Of a stretch of 64,000 bases of DNA, positions 12,117 to 23,871 are shown piece by piece; position 1 is the first letter of the stretch, and each line of letters opens with the position of its first letter. Both the position numbers and the translations under genes were made by a program. Below the pieces are notes generated by a model, which saw only the letters and a program-made list of their open reading frames with translations, was not told the origin of the DNA and ran no database searches. Source of the stretch: Trichopria drosophilae (lineage: Eukaryota; Arthropoda; Insecta; Hymenoptera; Diapriidae); NCBI GenBank assembly GCA_030407085.1, contig CM059586.1, positions 16,696,001 to 16,760,000 on the forward strand, read 5' to 3'.

Positions 12117-13379
12117 AAAAAATGTTCAAGACACCGTTTTTCCATCATGACACATTTTCTAATCTTCATAAAATTCTTAAGTTTCATGAACGAGGTCTTC
12201 AAAGGAATTCATTTACAGTGTAATGCACTGCGTCGTTAAATTTAATTTACAAAGTATAATTAAAATGGTCTTAAAATATACAAACTTTTCTAACAATGAA
12301 TTTGGTCATCCAATTTCGTTCATGCAGATAAATCCACTTCCACCAGTTAGCCTCCTAAAATTCTTTCTTTCTTTATAATAAATGACTAATGACAGTAAAT
12401 TTTAATTATTAATTTCACGTTTATAACTTACTTTTGAGTTCCACAAAAATATCCGAGATTATGCGGTAGGCTCCTACGTACACTGCATATCGATTTACTA
12501 TACTAAATCAAAACTCGTTGGCGTCACAAAGAGAGTGTAGATGACGCGTTGAAAGCTATTCTCGTTTTGACAAAGTTTGCGATGAAAATTAACTCGCATA
12601 CACCGACACTACCAACACAGAACCGAATGTTTGCGAGACAAGTTCAGTCGCGCCTTAGAGATAATACGTCAACTCCTGGGTTTCCGTTGAAACATGGGAC
12701 ATTCTCGTTGCCTCTCAATTTGACGTTAGGTCGAACAAAGAGGCGGTCCTTAAAATTGAAAGTGGGGAGGTAAAGTTCTAGGGGGACTAGAATACAATCA
12801 TTAAGGACACAATTGAAGACATTTTTATGCAATTTTTTGTTCTTTTTGATCTTTTCAACAAAAAATCTGAAGAAAAAGTCCGTTTGAAGACAACTGTTTG
12901 GTACCCAAGCTATTCATAAATATTAAAGAAAGATAGATTATATACTATACAGAAAGAATGAATTAGTTGCGGATAACCAGTTAATTGGGTGCCAAACTAA
13001 GTTAATCACTTCATAGTCGATATTTCTAACCAAATCCGTTTTTTATTGAAGATAACTAACATGAGAAAAAGGCCTAGTTTGTAAATACCAACCTCTTAGT
13101 ATTCTCAGATCCATTCGAGAAATTGGTTGGGGAAACGAATTAAACAGTTGCACTAAGAAATAAATTGGTTACTAACTCATCAATTCGTGGATGCAACTAT
13201 GTCCTTGGTTGCTCTATCTAATAATTTATTTCGTTTTTATTTTGAACGCACTGAGAAGACAATTACAAGTTATGCTACCCTATTAATACTCACCAAAAGC
13301 TCATTTTTAAAGGAGATTCAGTGACCCCAAAAACTCTGAATTATTAATCCCAATCGAATCTATTCAACCTTTGTCATTT
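12117..13379. other. AT-rich DNA with small inverted words
   Basis: GTTTGGTACCCAA (about 12896) and TTGGGTGCCAAAC (about 12984) form an imperfect inverted pair, and 'agttgca...tgcaact' flanks 13150-13195. These could be ends of very small elements but the flanks give no target duplication. Overlapping opposite frames at 12549-12832 carry no motif. Confidence 0.35.
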
Positions 13380-13820
13380 TCGGCCGCCATATTGGATCCG
13401 CCATTTAGAAATTGTAATGCCTACCGTCAAATGTGGAATGATCAACCCCAAATATCTCGCCGAATTTGCCAAACTCAGAAACTTCAACAGACGATATCTC
13501 AGTGATCAATAAAGATTTTTTTAAGTTTAAAAACGGATTTTGAAGGGTAAAAACAGTACTTTGAGATATCGTAATCACCGTTATGAAAAAATCTGTCTTG
13601 AAGTTAAAGCACCCAAAAAATGTAAATGTACCCAAAAACGTACTTTTTGCACTTTTAGATTAAAATATCTCAAAAACCTGACGTGTATGGGCTACTCTGC
13701 TGTCGAATTTGAATTCATCATGGCAAATCCCTTAGGATTACATACTAGAAAAGTATGTTCTGGTTCTTGGTTTTAAAATTTGTCGACCTGTGTTATACTA
13801 ATAATTACATCAGTTGTGAA
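13380..13820. repeat. fragments of dispersed units
   Basis: Begins with a partial GGATCC unit ('ccgccatattggatccgcc'). At 13660-13705 there is 'atctcaaaaacctgacgtgta.gggc', matching the terminal region of the ACACAGG-ended elements. The two opposite frames (13405-13635 and 13540-13776) overlap these repeats and have no recognisable domain. Confidence 0.45.
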
Positions 13821-15407
13821 AGCCGTTTCATTCCAAAACGACATTTGTCGCCCGGTTTTCATCCTCCGTAAATTTATGGACATCTTTGAGATATTGTTAT
13901 GAAATGCCGGATTCCTATAGATTTTGGATGTGCTCTATCCGAAGGTGAAGTCAGTTTTTCGATATTATTTTCCATTTTTTAAATATAGCCACTCAAACCA
14001 AAGAAAACATGGAAAGAAGCGAAAACTTTTTTAGTAACCTGCAATTTTTATGGCGAAGGAATTCCGGGATCGTGACAGGCCTCAGAATCCTGTGGCATAA
14101 TGAGTTTAACTAAAAGTTGGTCAATATTACGAGTTAAGTTATAAAATGGCGTCCTCAAAATGTCCCTATTCATACGAAATTTTTTTATTATTTACGTTTT
14201 ATTAAAATATTTCTGGTATCTGGTCGTGTATTTTGATGAATATGTTTTTGTGGCTTATTTTCGAGGATTATGAATGCAAATTTGTTATAAAATTTTGGAA
14301 ATTCAAAATGGCGGGTCCAATATGGATAATCGAAATTAAAAAAAAATATCTGGTATTTAGTATATAGAAGTTTTCAACGTCATATTGGATCCGCCATTTT
14401 GGATTTTCAAAATTTAATAACATATTTGTATTCAGTCAGCTCAAAAACAAACTACATATTCATCAAAGCACACGTCATAAATATTTTAATAAAGCGCAAT
14501 TAAAAAAAATCCGAATCAATAGCGCCATTGTGAAGACGCCATTTTGTAATTTAACCCATTAAGTCCTGAATGGACGTTTTTTCACTACAATTTTCAACGG
14601 TTGTATTTAGTGTGAAAAAAGGCTCTAAAAAATTTGAAAGAAGACATATCTGACGTAAAATTAACTGAACTTTCAGAATCTGTTATTACATTTTTCAGAA
14701 AATGCAACCGTGAAAAACTATATTCGATTTTTTCAAAAAAATCATGCATTTTTCAAATGAATTTTTTTTTCATTTCGTCTTTTCACATTGAAATTGTTTC
14801 AGAATTCCTCTAAACGGTAAAGAAATCGTGTCCTCGAGACTTAAACTTTAAGATGTGCCTATGTCCATTTTGAAAATAAAGGTAAAAGCATCCAAAATGG
14901 CGGCCCAAACACAAAAAAATTAGCGAAAAATTCAGGAATTTTTTATTCAAAGACGATCGACTTTAGGAAAAAATGTTACAGAACAAAAAGTTCTTACAAT
15001 TATTCAAAGAATACGCTGAATTTTTTTCAGAATTTTTTAAACACTTTTTTCATTTTTCAAAATCCCAAAATTTTGACAAATCGAAAAAGTCGTCAAAAAA
15101 TTCTAAAAAAATTTTCGGACATTCTTTGATTAATTGCAAGAAGTTTTTCTTCCGTAACATTTTCTCCTAAAGTCTTGTCGAGAAAAATTTCGAAAAAAAT
15201 TCGAAAAGAATTGTCGAGAAGTTCAGGAATTTTTTATTTGAAAATGGTAGACTTTCTTTGGTTTGAGTGGCTATATTTAAAAAATGAAAAATGATATCGA
15301 AAAACGGACTTCAGATTCGGCATTTCATAACAATATTTCAAAGATGTACCTAAACTTTCGGAGGATGAAAACCGGCGACAAATTTTGTCGTTTTGGAATG
15401 AAACGGG
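13821..15407. mobile_element. 1.6-kb element with ~160-190-bp terminal inverted repeats
   Basis: The left end ('cgtttcattccaaaacgac', 'ccggttttcatcctccg', 'gccactcaaaccaaag') reads inverted at 15250-15407 in the same order. The right end is GAAACGGG followed by TTAA (15408-15411); the left flank reads TGAA, so a decayed TTAA target is likely. The interior holds GGATCC units (about 14280-14420) and, at 14551, a second terminus TTAACCCATTAAG matching the 49.97, 55.90 and 63.15 kb elements. No transposase is visible, so it is non-autonomous. Confidence 0.75.
14551..15170. mobile_element. partial TTAACCCATTAA-family member nested in the larger element
   Basis: TTAACCCATTAAGTCC at the left is followed by DNA resembling the interior of the 49973-50731 and 55902-56466 members. 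For example 'aaaaagttcttacaattattcaaag' and 'tttttttcagaatttttt' recur there. A right TTAATGGGTTAA end is not visible, so it was truncated or lost its end after insertion. Confidence 0.5.
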
Positions 15408-15411
15408 TTAA

Positions 15412-16476
15412 ATAGGAATTCCTTTTCGCATTTTGTGTATTAGAAATTTATGAATATAATCGCATATTTATTTTAGATATGCTTTCTTTTGATCAGATTT
15501 AGAAGAATAGAGTAGTCACTTTCAGCCATTATGGAGTCAGAGAATGAACTTTTTCTCTACCACTATTGATCCATGCAATCAATATCAGGCGATTGAAGCA
15601 AATGCAAGCTCGGCACGGTCACGAAGTTTCAAAAGGAAAGCACCAGAAGAAAAATCAAATATGATGAAAAAGATAAGTGCTCTTATCGAACAAACCAGAT
15701 TCATGCGTTCATCAACTTGACACACATAAATGACAATTAAACAAACATTCCGTTCTAGGAGTGCTTCATATCGTTGGGTGGAAATAGAGGTGCGGTACAG
15801 ATTTGCAAATCGAATGAGTCTCGCATGCGAGCGAATGCACGTGGCAGGAATGCGGGAACAAAGCAAGAAAGAGAGGAACAACCTCGGTAAAAAAAAGGAA
15901 TGGGAGATCGAGATCGGGAATTAAGGGGCGTCGGGCAGGAATGAAAACCAAACGTACTGGATTGAAATGCACGGAATAAATTTGAACTGGGTCTGGGGAG
16001 ACCCACCCCCATAGCTGATGCCCTAACCAAGGGCGAAAGAGCAAGAGAGAGAGAGAGTGGAGGAGAGAGATTTAATTAAAGATGCATTGCATTTCATTCC
16101 CCGAGAGCCACTCGAGGCCCGGCGTCGACGGATTGGACGGATCGGCTAACTGTAGCCGTATGGAAGGTGCAATTACAGCACACCTTCTGTGTGGGGGCAT
16201 ATCGAGTCCTGCACCTATACGACAACTTGGTGAAGTTGGCGTTTCAACCCCAGACGTTTGAATGACCGAACTCGTTGTCGGCTGGGCACGTGATTACGAT
16301 GTCAATTAAACTTTTTTCTGGCAGCAGTGATTTATATTGCAGTGCACAACACAGGTGCGGCAAAGTCAGGTGCTACAGTGTTTCGATTGCGATTCCGGCT
16401 CCCCGTGTGACCAATCACGATCTTGGGAATATATTGCAAGGAAAGATGCAATGCTAGTGAATATTGTAGCAGATAA
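15412..16476. other. GC-richer unique DNA with GA-rich stretch (candidate regulatory region)
   Basis: Clearly GC-richer than its flanks. A GA run lies at about 16038-16070, followed by TTTAATTAAAGATGCATTGC, a CG-rich stretch and an inverted pair AAGGTG...CACACCTT at about 16163-16190. Overlapping frames occur on both strands but they compete and none has a domain. GA runs plus TTTAATTAAA fit insect regulatory DNA; that is inference. Confidence 0.3.
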
Positions 16477-16817
16477 CACAGGTCTACAAAAAGGGGGTCC
16501 TTGGATGATGTTGGGAAGCTATGGGTCATTTCGACATAATTGTACGCGTATAATACGAACCCGAAGTCAGAATTGGTCCATCACGTCAGGATTTTGAGAT
16601 ATTTGAGGTTAGGTACTCGAAAAAGCGTTATTTTGCTATTTTTGAGGTTACGTACAAGATGCAACAATTTTTGTTGGCCTTCTGTACTATTTGCATCTTT
16701 TAGTACTACCTTTACCCTTCAAAATGAGGTTTTATTCGATCACCTACGATTTTCTTAAAAAGTTACGGCCATTTTGAAATTACGAGACGTATCCCAGTGG
16801 TGTCATGAGCATTTGCT

Positions 16818-17446
16818 TTAACCCTTGGAAGCATACATTTTTCTTTACGCTGAAAACACCTGAAATTTGTTCTTCAGGGGTTTTCGGGGTCGCTGGTTAT
16901 GAATCTGATGCTCAGATTTTCAAAATTCAAAAGGGCGGATCCAATATGGCCGACTGAAGTCAGATTAACCTTAGATTTCAGTCGGTCATATTGGATGCGC
17001 CATTTTGAATTTTGAAAATCTGCGGCCAGATTCGTGATCAGGGATCCCGAAAACTCCCGAGTACCCAATTTCACCTCGATCAAGTAAATTTTTTAAATTC
17101 CGTCGGCCATATTGGATCCGCCATTTTGAATTTTGAAAATCTGAGGTCAGATTAGTAATCACCGAATATTTAACGTCTCGTCATATTTGAGTGACGTTTT
17201 CTTCTCCACATATATTTTCCGTAAAAAATCCCCCATTTTTACACTTTGTTTAATTTTTTTAAACAATATAACATGATAATTAATTAAAATTAATTAAAAA
17301 TATTGATTTATTAACGTTTCCTAACATGTTCTTGAAGTAAGGAAGCAAAAAATGACAGCAAAATTAATAAATAATTACCTTAAATATGTAAATAACGAAT
17401 TACAAAAAGGTGTAGCATATTGCTACACCATGCTTCAAATGGTTAA
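16818..17446. mobile_element. TTAA-flanked element nested in copy 1 (CCCTTGGAAGCA end)
   Basis: TTAA (16818-16821), then CCCTTGGAAGCATAC; the right end reads ATGCTTCAAATGG, then TTAA (17443-17446). The termini are inverted copies of each other. Copy 2 of the host element keeps the empty site 'ggcaTTAAatactttgag' (55585-55588), so both boundaries and the TTAA duplication are directly shown. Inside are three GGATCC units (about 16880-17170), two facing each other across a hairpin. TTAA targets and CCC...GGG ends are the hallmark of piggyBac-type transposition; the insert is 621 bp with no transposase. Confidence 0.85.
16869..17205. repeat. inverted and tandem ~121-bp GGATCC units
   Basis: The word CATTTTGAATTTTGAAAATC occurs twice about 121 bases apart (near 17000 and 17121), with an inverted unit just to the left. 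The two facing units create a stem in which CCAATATGGCCGACTGAA pairs with the opposite TTCAGTCGG...ATATTGG around 16940-16998. Confidence 0.75.
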
Positions 17447-18079
17447 ATACATTGAGATAGTTATTTTTTACTGGTATCTTCATTTGACAATTTGTACTGG
17501 TGATATTTGGCATTGCCAATTTCGAATTTGAAGTCAAGATATTACAATTTTTTAATACAAGACGGCGGATTCAAAATGGGTAAATAAACAATAAAGTTTA
17601 AAAAAGTTATCAAAAACCAGTCACAATATTGAAACGTGTTTTTACTTATAAATATCCATATTTTATGTAGTTGTTTATATTTATATAGGTTTCATGACAT
17701 TGAATTTGACCTTGAATTTGTTCTCCATGGGCATTTCAAGGTAAATTTGTTTACATGTATATCGTAATTGGTGTATCTTGGTGAAGAAAGGTCGTAATGG
17801 AATTCTGCGTATCTCATATTAAAGACAAAGAGTAGTACGATATGATCCAACGAAAGGAAAAACTCCTAAACATATGTTGTATCCTCTCTACATCACTGGA
17901 ATAATATCAAACAACGCGTTTTTCGAGTACATAACCTCAAATATCTCAAAATCCTGACGTGTTGGGCCACTATTGACTTCGGATTCGGATGCACAAAATT
18001 ACATCGGATATGACCCGCAGCTTCCCAAAAACAAAACCATGTTGACCTTTGTAATAATTCATTGTGAAGTGATCTCCAG

Positions 18080-19410
18080 CATGGGTATACAGGGAAATAT
18101 TTGTACCCAAAACAATCTCACTGTTTTTTTGTTCTATACTGATTTTTGGACAAGGAAGCCTCCAAACTAATCTCACTATAAAGGAAGTGAAAATTATGAA
18201 AATCATTATTCTATTTTGTATTTTGGACAAAAAAGCACTGAACCCAAAATGATCACACTCTACAGTGGAATGTAAATTTATGGAGAAGTTGAATCTCCAT
18301 TGTATTTTGTACAAGAAAGCATCGTGGTTCCTCCATTATGTTTTTGACAAGAAAGTATAGAAAGACGAATGATATCACTATATTTTTGATACGAAAGGAC
18401 ACTGTGTATTAATGATGGATATTAATGGAGATCATGTTTCTTCATTGCATTTTGGAGAAAAAGATGTTGTAGGCAAATGGACCAAAAAGTACTGTACCGA
18501 AAATCTCTCTACAGCGGAATTTAAATTTACGGAAATGATGAATTTCCATTATATTTTGGACGCCAAACCATCCTTGTTAATAGCCTCGTAGCTCCTCCAA
18601 TTCACTCTATTGTAGAAAAGAAATTAATGGAAAAAATTATTCCCAACTGTATTTTGGACCCAAAAGCACTGAACATAAAGAATGTCACTTTACAGTGGAG
18701 AAAATTACTCTTCGTTTTGTTTTAGACAAGACAGCATTGAATACCACATTAAGTAACTTTTTAGTGGGACAGACATTTCTAGAGAACACGATATTATGTT
18801 GATTTTTGGACAAGAAGTCGTTGGAACCAAAGTAATCTTACTCTAAAGTAGGGTGGAAATAATTCTCTTTCGTACTTTAGACAAAGAAACTGCTTTACCT
18901 AAAATGATCTCGGTCTATAGTGGAATGGAATTATTTTGAGAAGATGAATTCCCATTGTATTTTGGACAAGAATGTATAGAAAACGAATGATTCACTGCAT
19001 TTTGGGTACGAAAGCGGAGTATCCTAAATTACCTTATTGTAACCCGTATACTAATGATGGATATTAAAAGAGTGCGTGTTTTTCCATCGTATTTTGGGCA
19101 AGAAGGTATTGTAAATACATGATATATTACTCTTATTACTATTTGGCAGCAAAGAAATTGATGGAGATTCTTGACTGTATTTTGGGCAGGAAAACATTGC
19201 AGACAAATAATGTTACTTTAGAGTGGAATGGAAATGAATGGAGAAAATGATTCTCCATAGTGATTTTGTACAAGAAAGCCTCGAAAGCAAAATAATATTA
19301 CTCCAAAGTATCGTGAAAATTGATGGGGATGATAATTCTCTACTTTATCTTGGACAAATAGCGATGTATCCAAAACGATTTTACGTGGAGTGAATATTAA
19401 TAGAGAATGT
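18080..19410. repeat. highly degenerate tandem array, period about 80-90 bases
   Basis: The landmark TTTTGGACAAGAAAGC, with substitutions, recurs about 16 times. It is typically followed by 'actgaa.ccaaaatgat', 'cactctacagtggaatg', 'aaatttatggaga' and 'gaattctccattgta'. Most intervals are 66-94 bases, with a few half-length steps near 18345-18450 and 19000. The repeats contain stops in all frames I examined and no long frame spans them, so this looks like an old satellite rather than a repetitive protein gene. Confidence 0.75.
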
Positions 19411-21239
19411 CCTTTTTTTTCCTACCATGAATTGAAGACTTCAATTACAGATTGACTCGAGAGAATTGTCTTAATCTTTAATGCACGGCGCTGATTTTCT
19501 GTGGGAGTGATTAAACATGGATAATTAATAATTGAGATTCCCTAAAGACAAGGAAACTTTATAACTGAGAAAAAGATGCCGAGGAAAACAATAGAAATGC
19601 TTTAAAAAGCAATGGTAAGAAACACTTGTGAAAATTAAGATTTTTTGAAAATGACAACAATATCTACTTGAGGAACGGTCACGCGCTATTATCGGTGGTC
19701 ATCGAATTTCTGCGCTGCAGGCAAACGGCTGCGCGGACCCCAACGACCTCGACTTTCTCTCATGAAAATTGTATTTTTTGTGCGAGGGAGCCAGAGGTGA
19801 AAGTAATGAGATTCTTTTAAACGTGTACGCTGCTAGGGTCTTTTTCCATAGAGTATTGCAAGCGGAATGCCTTCCCTCGCGCCTAATTTTCAAGAACTGT
19901 TACGTGTCTTGTGTAGGTAATTATCCGGTAAATCAAATTGATATTTGAATAGGCTTTAAGCCTGGGATTTCCTTTCGCTACGTTCTGAAATTAAATTGGA
20001 TTCGACATTTCCACGCTTTGTTACGCGGTACGAATTGTAAAACACTGTGAATCGATTCAATGAGATCTCTTCAGTAAAATATTTTCGATTCAGTCGATTG
20101 TTTACAAAGTGTTGATTTTTCGAGCAATTTGCTTTTCGGCAATAATGCTTTGTGGGAATGTGTTCGTTTGTCAATTTATTGAATGCGTTAGAATTTAATT
20201 GTCCCGTTATGGACGCGGTAAGCTAGTAGCCAACGGTTACTCAATAATTACTAACCGAGTGCATTAACAGTAAGTGAACCCATTAGTCGAAATTTCGATG
20301 CGTTGATGGTAGCCGAACCTCGTGGAATTAATAAAGTATTCTGTGGCCAGTGGAAAATATTCGACTGAATTAACTCATCAAAATAACAGGAAAATTTCAA
20401 AACTATCGTTTTTGTTTGTAATTGGAGCAGAATGCCATATTTTATTTCGCATAGAAGTCGTGTAGATGTGAATATCGTTTGGTATATATGATTTTATGTG
20501 GAAAACATCCTTTTAGGATCAGAGTTACCGATGTACGTCAATCGCGATGAAATATTTTTTGGTGACAGCGGTTGGACTGTCGATCAAGCGTCGGAGACAA
20601 ACTTTTTTTACCTCAGATGCTAGATGAATTCAAACATCATTTTTTGATGCAAGAACGGCATATTGCGATGTTATCGAAGATTTCCAAACATGATTAGAAT
20701 TAGAAGTAAGTTAACTGAGCTTCAAATGGTTGAAGCTCAATAGGACTTCAGATTTCTCATTTACTCATCTTAATGGGTCGCTGGAAAAGTAATTTTCCGA
20801 CCTATATCCAATCATTTTAGCGGCGTATTATCCGAATATTCGCCTCTACATTGTGTCGCATGCAAATAGGACGTGGCTCGACCTGAGTTTGTTACAGGAA
20901 AATCCTGAGCTTGCAACAGGGTCCTCTGCAAGTTGGTCGGATGCAGCGAACTACCCGTAAAAATCTCGGTTAATGCGGTATTTGTTCGCGCGAGACACGG
21001 ATTGAACGTATCAACGTCCTTACGGTAATACGCGTGTTCGCGTCTAGGGATTCCAAAGCGGATTTTCGTGCCGTAGGGAGCCCTAACCTCGTTTTTCTTA
21101 TTTTCTTGCACGGGCGCCCGTCGTTTTCGCTCGCGGCTTAACGGAAGTCCGGTCGCTTTCGCGCAACAAACCGTCTGTGTATCCCTGATTCCGTTTCTAA
21201 TTCGATCAGGAATTACCCAAGGTTCGCTGGCTTTTCCAA
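19411..21239. other. unique, moderately GC-rich DNA without recognised gene
   Basis: From about 19.68 kb composition rises. Short minus-strand frames (19699-19893, 19956-20174, 20812-21111) have no recognisable domain and are separated by stops. No repeat from elsewhere in the window occurs here, which is unusual in this window and fits single-copy DNA such as an intron or regulatory domain. Confidence 0.35.
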
Positions 21240-21700
21240 TTTCGAATTTTCCGAATACGTATACCCACCCTCAGAGAACACACACGGAGGCATTTCGATA
21301 TCTATGACAAAGTGCGTCATGGGCGGCTGCGCCTATTGCATATTGATGGCCCGGCGGCTGATTAATTATTATGCCGGAATTTCATTCCGTGGGTACCACC
21401 GCTGATCTCATGCATATTCCGAGAGTACTTTATTCCCTTAACCCGGAGCTTCGAAAGTGTACGACGAGACCAAGTCCTACAAATTATGCGAATTTAAGAC
21501 GCGTACTAATTTCTGACATTGTCATGGGAAATTGAGCAATATGCAAAGTAAAGAATTGCAGCCGCGACGAATTTACGCGATTGAATTTCCATAGGTGGTA
21601 AACGCAAATATCCGATGATTAGTCGAACAAGATACGGAAATTCGATTTCTTCTTCTCTAATTTGCACGCTAATTGTTTACGCCGGGTTATTCGATTTCAT
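21240..21700. promoter_or_regulatory. candidate conserved non-coding/regulatory block
   Basis: Compact GC-rich stretch with GCCTATTGCATATTGATGG, CGGCTGATTAATTATTATG and TGATCTCATGCATATTCC. These are words with homeodomain (TAATTA) and POU-like (ATGCATAT) character and no continuing open frame. The absence of repeats and the motif density suggest a cis-regulatory element, but conservation in other species was not tested. Confidence 0.25.
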
Positions 21701-23154
21701 GTTGGCTCGACGCTGTTGAATTGAAATGTGCAATGGAAAAAACATTTCACATGGGAGGATTCAAATTTAATTTCTTGGTGCATTCGCGATAATGAATTAA
21801 GTACGAGGGACACTGTTTTGATTATTGAAAATTTATGAAAGATGAATTTTTTGGTAAAATACTTTTGATGCCTAATTTTCGTGCGTAAAATAAATACTCG
21901 TGAGTAAAGTTGTACTTTACAACACCTGCTTCGAAAAATCCACAGAATCGGTTCATTAGACCATAGTTTGAAGAAGTATAAACACTGCTTGTAGACTTTT
22001 TTTACTACAATGTAACGTTTACATCAAGTATCGGTATGATTTCCAAGATTATAATAGGTGTTGATGATTTCATTAGAAAAATTATAAAAATGAACAGTTT
22101 GGCAAACGTAAATCGGCTAAAACCGACCACAGCTCCAGTCCTTAAAATAAATTAATCAATCAAAAAGGTTAACCTTGATAACCTCTACTTAATAACGTTG
22201 TTACGAAAATGTGTTCGAACGCCATATTGTTACAGTTTTAACCTTTGGTAAAGTTCGGATATGCTCGACAACGTTTTACGAAATGGCACAGGAAAAATGG
22301 TGTTTTACATTGAAAATTCTTAAATTCTTAAATATTGCTCAATTTCCCGTGACAATGTCGGAAATTAGTGCGCGTCTTAGCTATTAAAGGTTCTTGGTCC
22401 TTTGTTGAACAAATATACCAAAAAAACTACAAAGTTATGCCATTAGATGTATAATTTCGATGTTCACCAATATCTCTAATGATTTAGTAGTTAAAAATAT
22501 GGTAAACCTTTACAAAAAGGACAACTTCGAAAAAAAATTCCATACTAGGTCATTGTTTGTTTTTACTGAGGTGGTCGGCTAATATGCGGCCTTCCGCAAT
22601 AAATATAAAATGACCAGGGTGGGGTAGAAAATGGCAAATGAGCACTTACGTGTTTTCTCAACTTTTATTGTCGTTAATCAAAATTAATCCAGATTGTATT
22701 TGACACTGGAGAACGAAATTCTTGCCACTGAAACGCCTGATTCGTGAATCTCTGAAGATCCTATAATGCTCGATGACTAGTACCCAGCTGACTAGAAGTA
22801 GTCTTCTGAATCGGTCCAAATGCAATGTGCACGAAATGATATACACTGCACAGCGACGAGGCTAATTTTGAACACTTCGGATATGATCATATATATAAAC
22901 TCACTGACGGTTTTAGGTTTGTAATCGCACGAGGAAATCGTGGCTTCTGGCGCAAATCGGAAAAATGCGATAACAACACTCCGCAGAACGGGGAGGAGGG
23001 GATTGTCCCCTACTACGTAATCAATGAATGGCGCGAAATATGATCGCGGATCTATGGGAGATCTATGAGACGGCTTACATTAGATTTATTCAACATTGAC
23101 GTACGCGAACAGTCATTTTAATGTATTTTTGCCTCCTGATTACGAATATGATGA
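21701..23154. other. mixed unique DNA, nothing recognised
   Basis: AT-rich to about 22.64 kb, then moderately GC-rich to about 23.06 kb, with a motif-free 62-codon frame (22658-22846, minus). No transposon ends or RNA genes were identified. Confidence 0.4.
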
Positions 23155-23865
23155 TAAAATTTGGCGGTCACACAAACTAAAGCCGCCATTATGAAAAACC
23201 GTCAAAAAAAGCGATTTTTTTTTTCAGTTTTTTGCATTTATCATGAAAACTACGAGCGTTACAAAAAAATGTTTCCAACAAAAAATGTAGAGCAAGAAAT
23301 TCTCTACAAAAAAATTCCGATGCATTTTAGTTGTAATATCAACGGTAATACCGTAAAACAAGAGTGAACATGGGAACAATCAGATTTATCAATTCAGCCC
23401 ACAATATTGTTTAGGTTTTAATAAATGTATTTACATTTCGGTAATTCCAAGTATCTAAAGTTGGCGTGGGTTCGATATGTGGATTGAAATATGGGTTAGT
23501 TAGCCCCGTTCCCATGATCCACCATTTTATACTAACCTAACCTATCCCATACTTTAACAGATATCGACCCCACATCAAATTTAGAAAGTTGTAATTGCCG
23601 CAATGTTTACAAATGTCTCAAAACCTAAACAATATTGTGGGCCGAACTGGGAAAGCTGATTATGGTCATATTCCCCCTTATTTTACAGTATTACCGTTGA
23701 TATTACGACTAAACGCATTGGAAATTTTTTGAAGAGAATTTCGAGCTCTACATTTTTGTTTCATACATTTTTTTTGTGACACTCGTAATTTTCGACATAA
23801 ATGCAAAAAATTGATAAATACGAAAAATCTTTTTTTTTTTCAAAATAGCGGATTCAATTTGTCTA
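23155..23865. mobile_element. foldback element with ~330-bp arms, abutting the Penelope remnant
   Basis: The left arm (to about 23515) reads inverted on the right. Matching landmarks are 'ttttttgcatttat' with 'ataaatgcaaaaaa', 'gtagag.aagaaattctct' with 'gagaatttcgagctctac', 'atatcaacggtaata' with 'tattaccgttgatat', and 'ccacaatattgtttaggttt' with 'aaacctaaacaatattgtgg'. The centre is AT-rich with GGGTTAGTTAG facing CTAACCTAACC. The outer arms belong to the TAGAGAATTTC repeat group. The 68-codon frame in the left arm is interrupted by a stop and indels in the right arm, so it is not a gene. Confidence 0.85.
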
Positions 23866-23871
23866 ATTGGA

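Larger units (their letters stand above)
16477..18052. mobile_element. ACACAGG-ended inverted-repeat element, copy 1 (with nested insertion)
   Basis: The left end ACACAGGTCTAC and the following ~300 bases ('ttgggaagct.tgggtcat', 'cacgtcaggattttgagatatttgaggt', 'tactcgaaaaa') are repeated inverted at about 17860-18052. Copy 2 is at 55051-56702 and a deleted copy at 7445-7765. No coding capacity for a transposase is seen. Aligning copy 1 with copy 2 shows that 16822-17442 is a later insertion and that copy 1 is empty at the position where copy 2 is filled. Confidence 0.85.

Noticed and set aside
23161..23367. Apparent small protein family (FCIY.E.Y ... EILYKK) shared by 3.8, 23.2 and 60.8 kb
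   Set aside because: The peptide likeness follows from DNA repeat identity. Differences between copies are mostly amino-acid-changing, and other copies have an in-frame stop or frameshift, so there is no sign of coding constraint.
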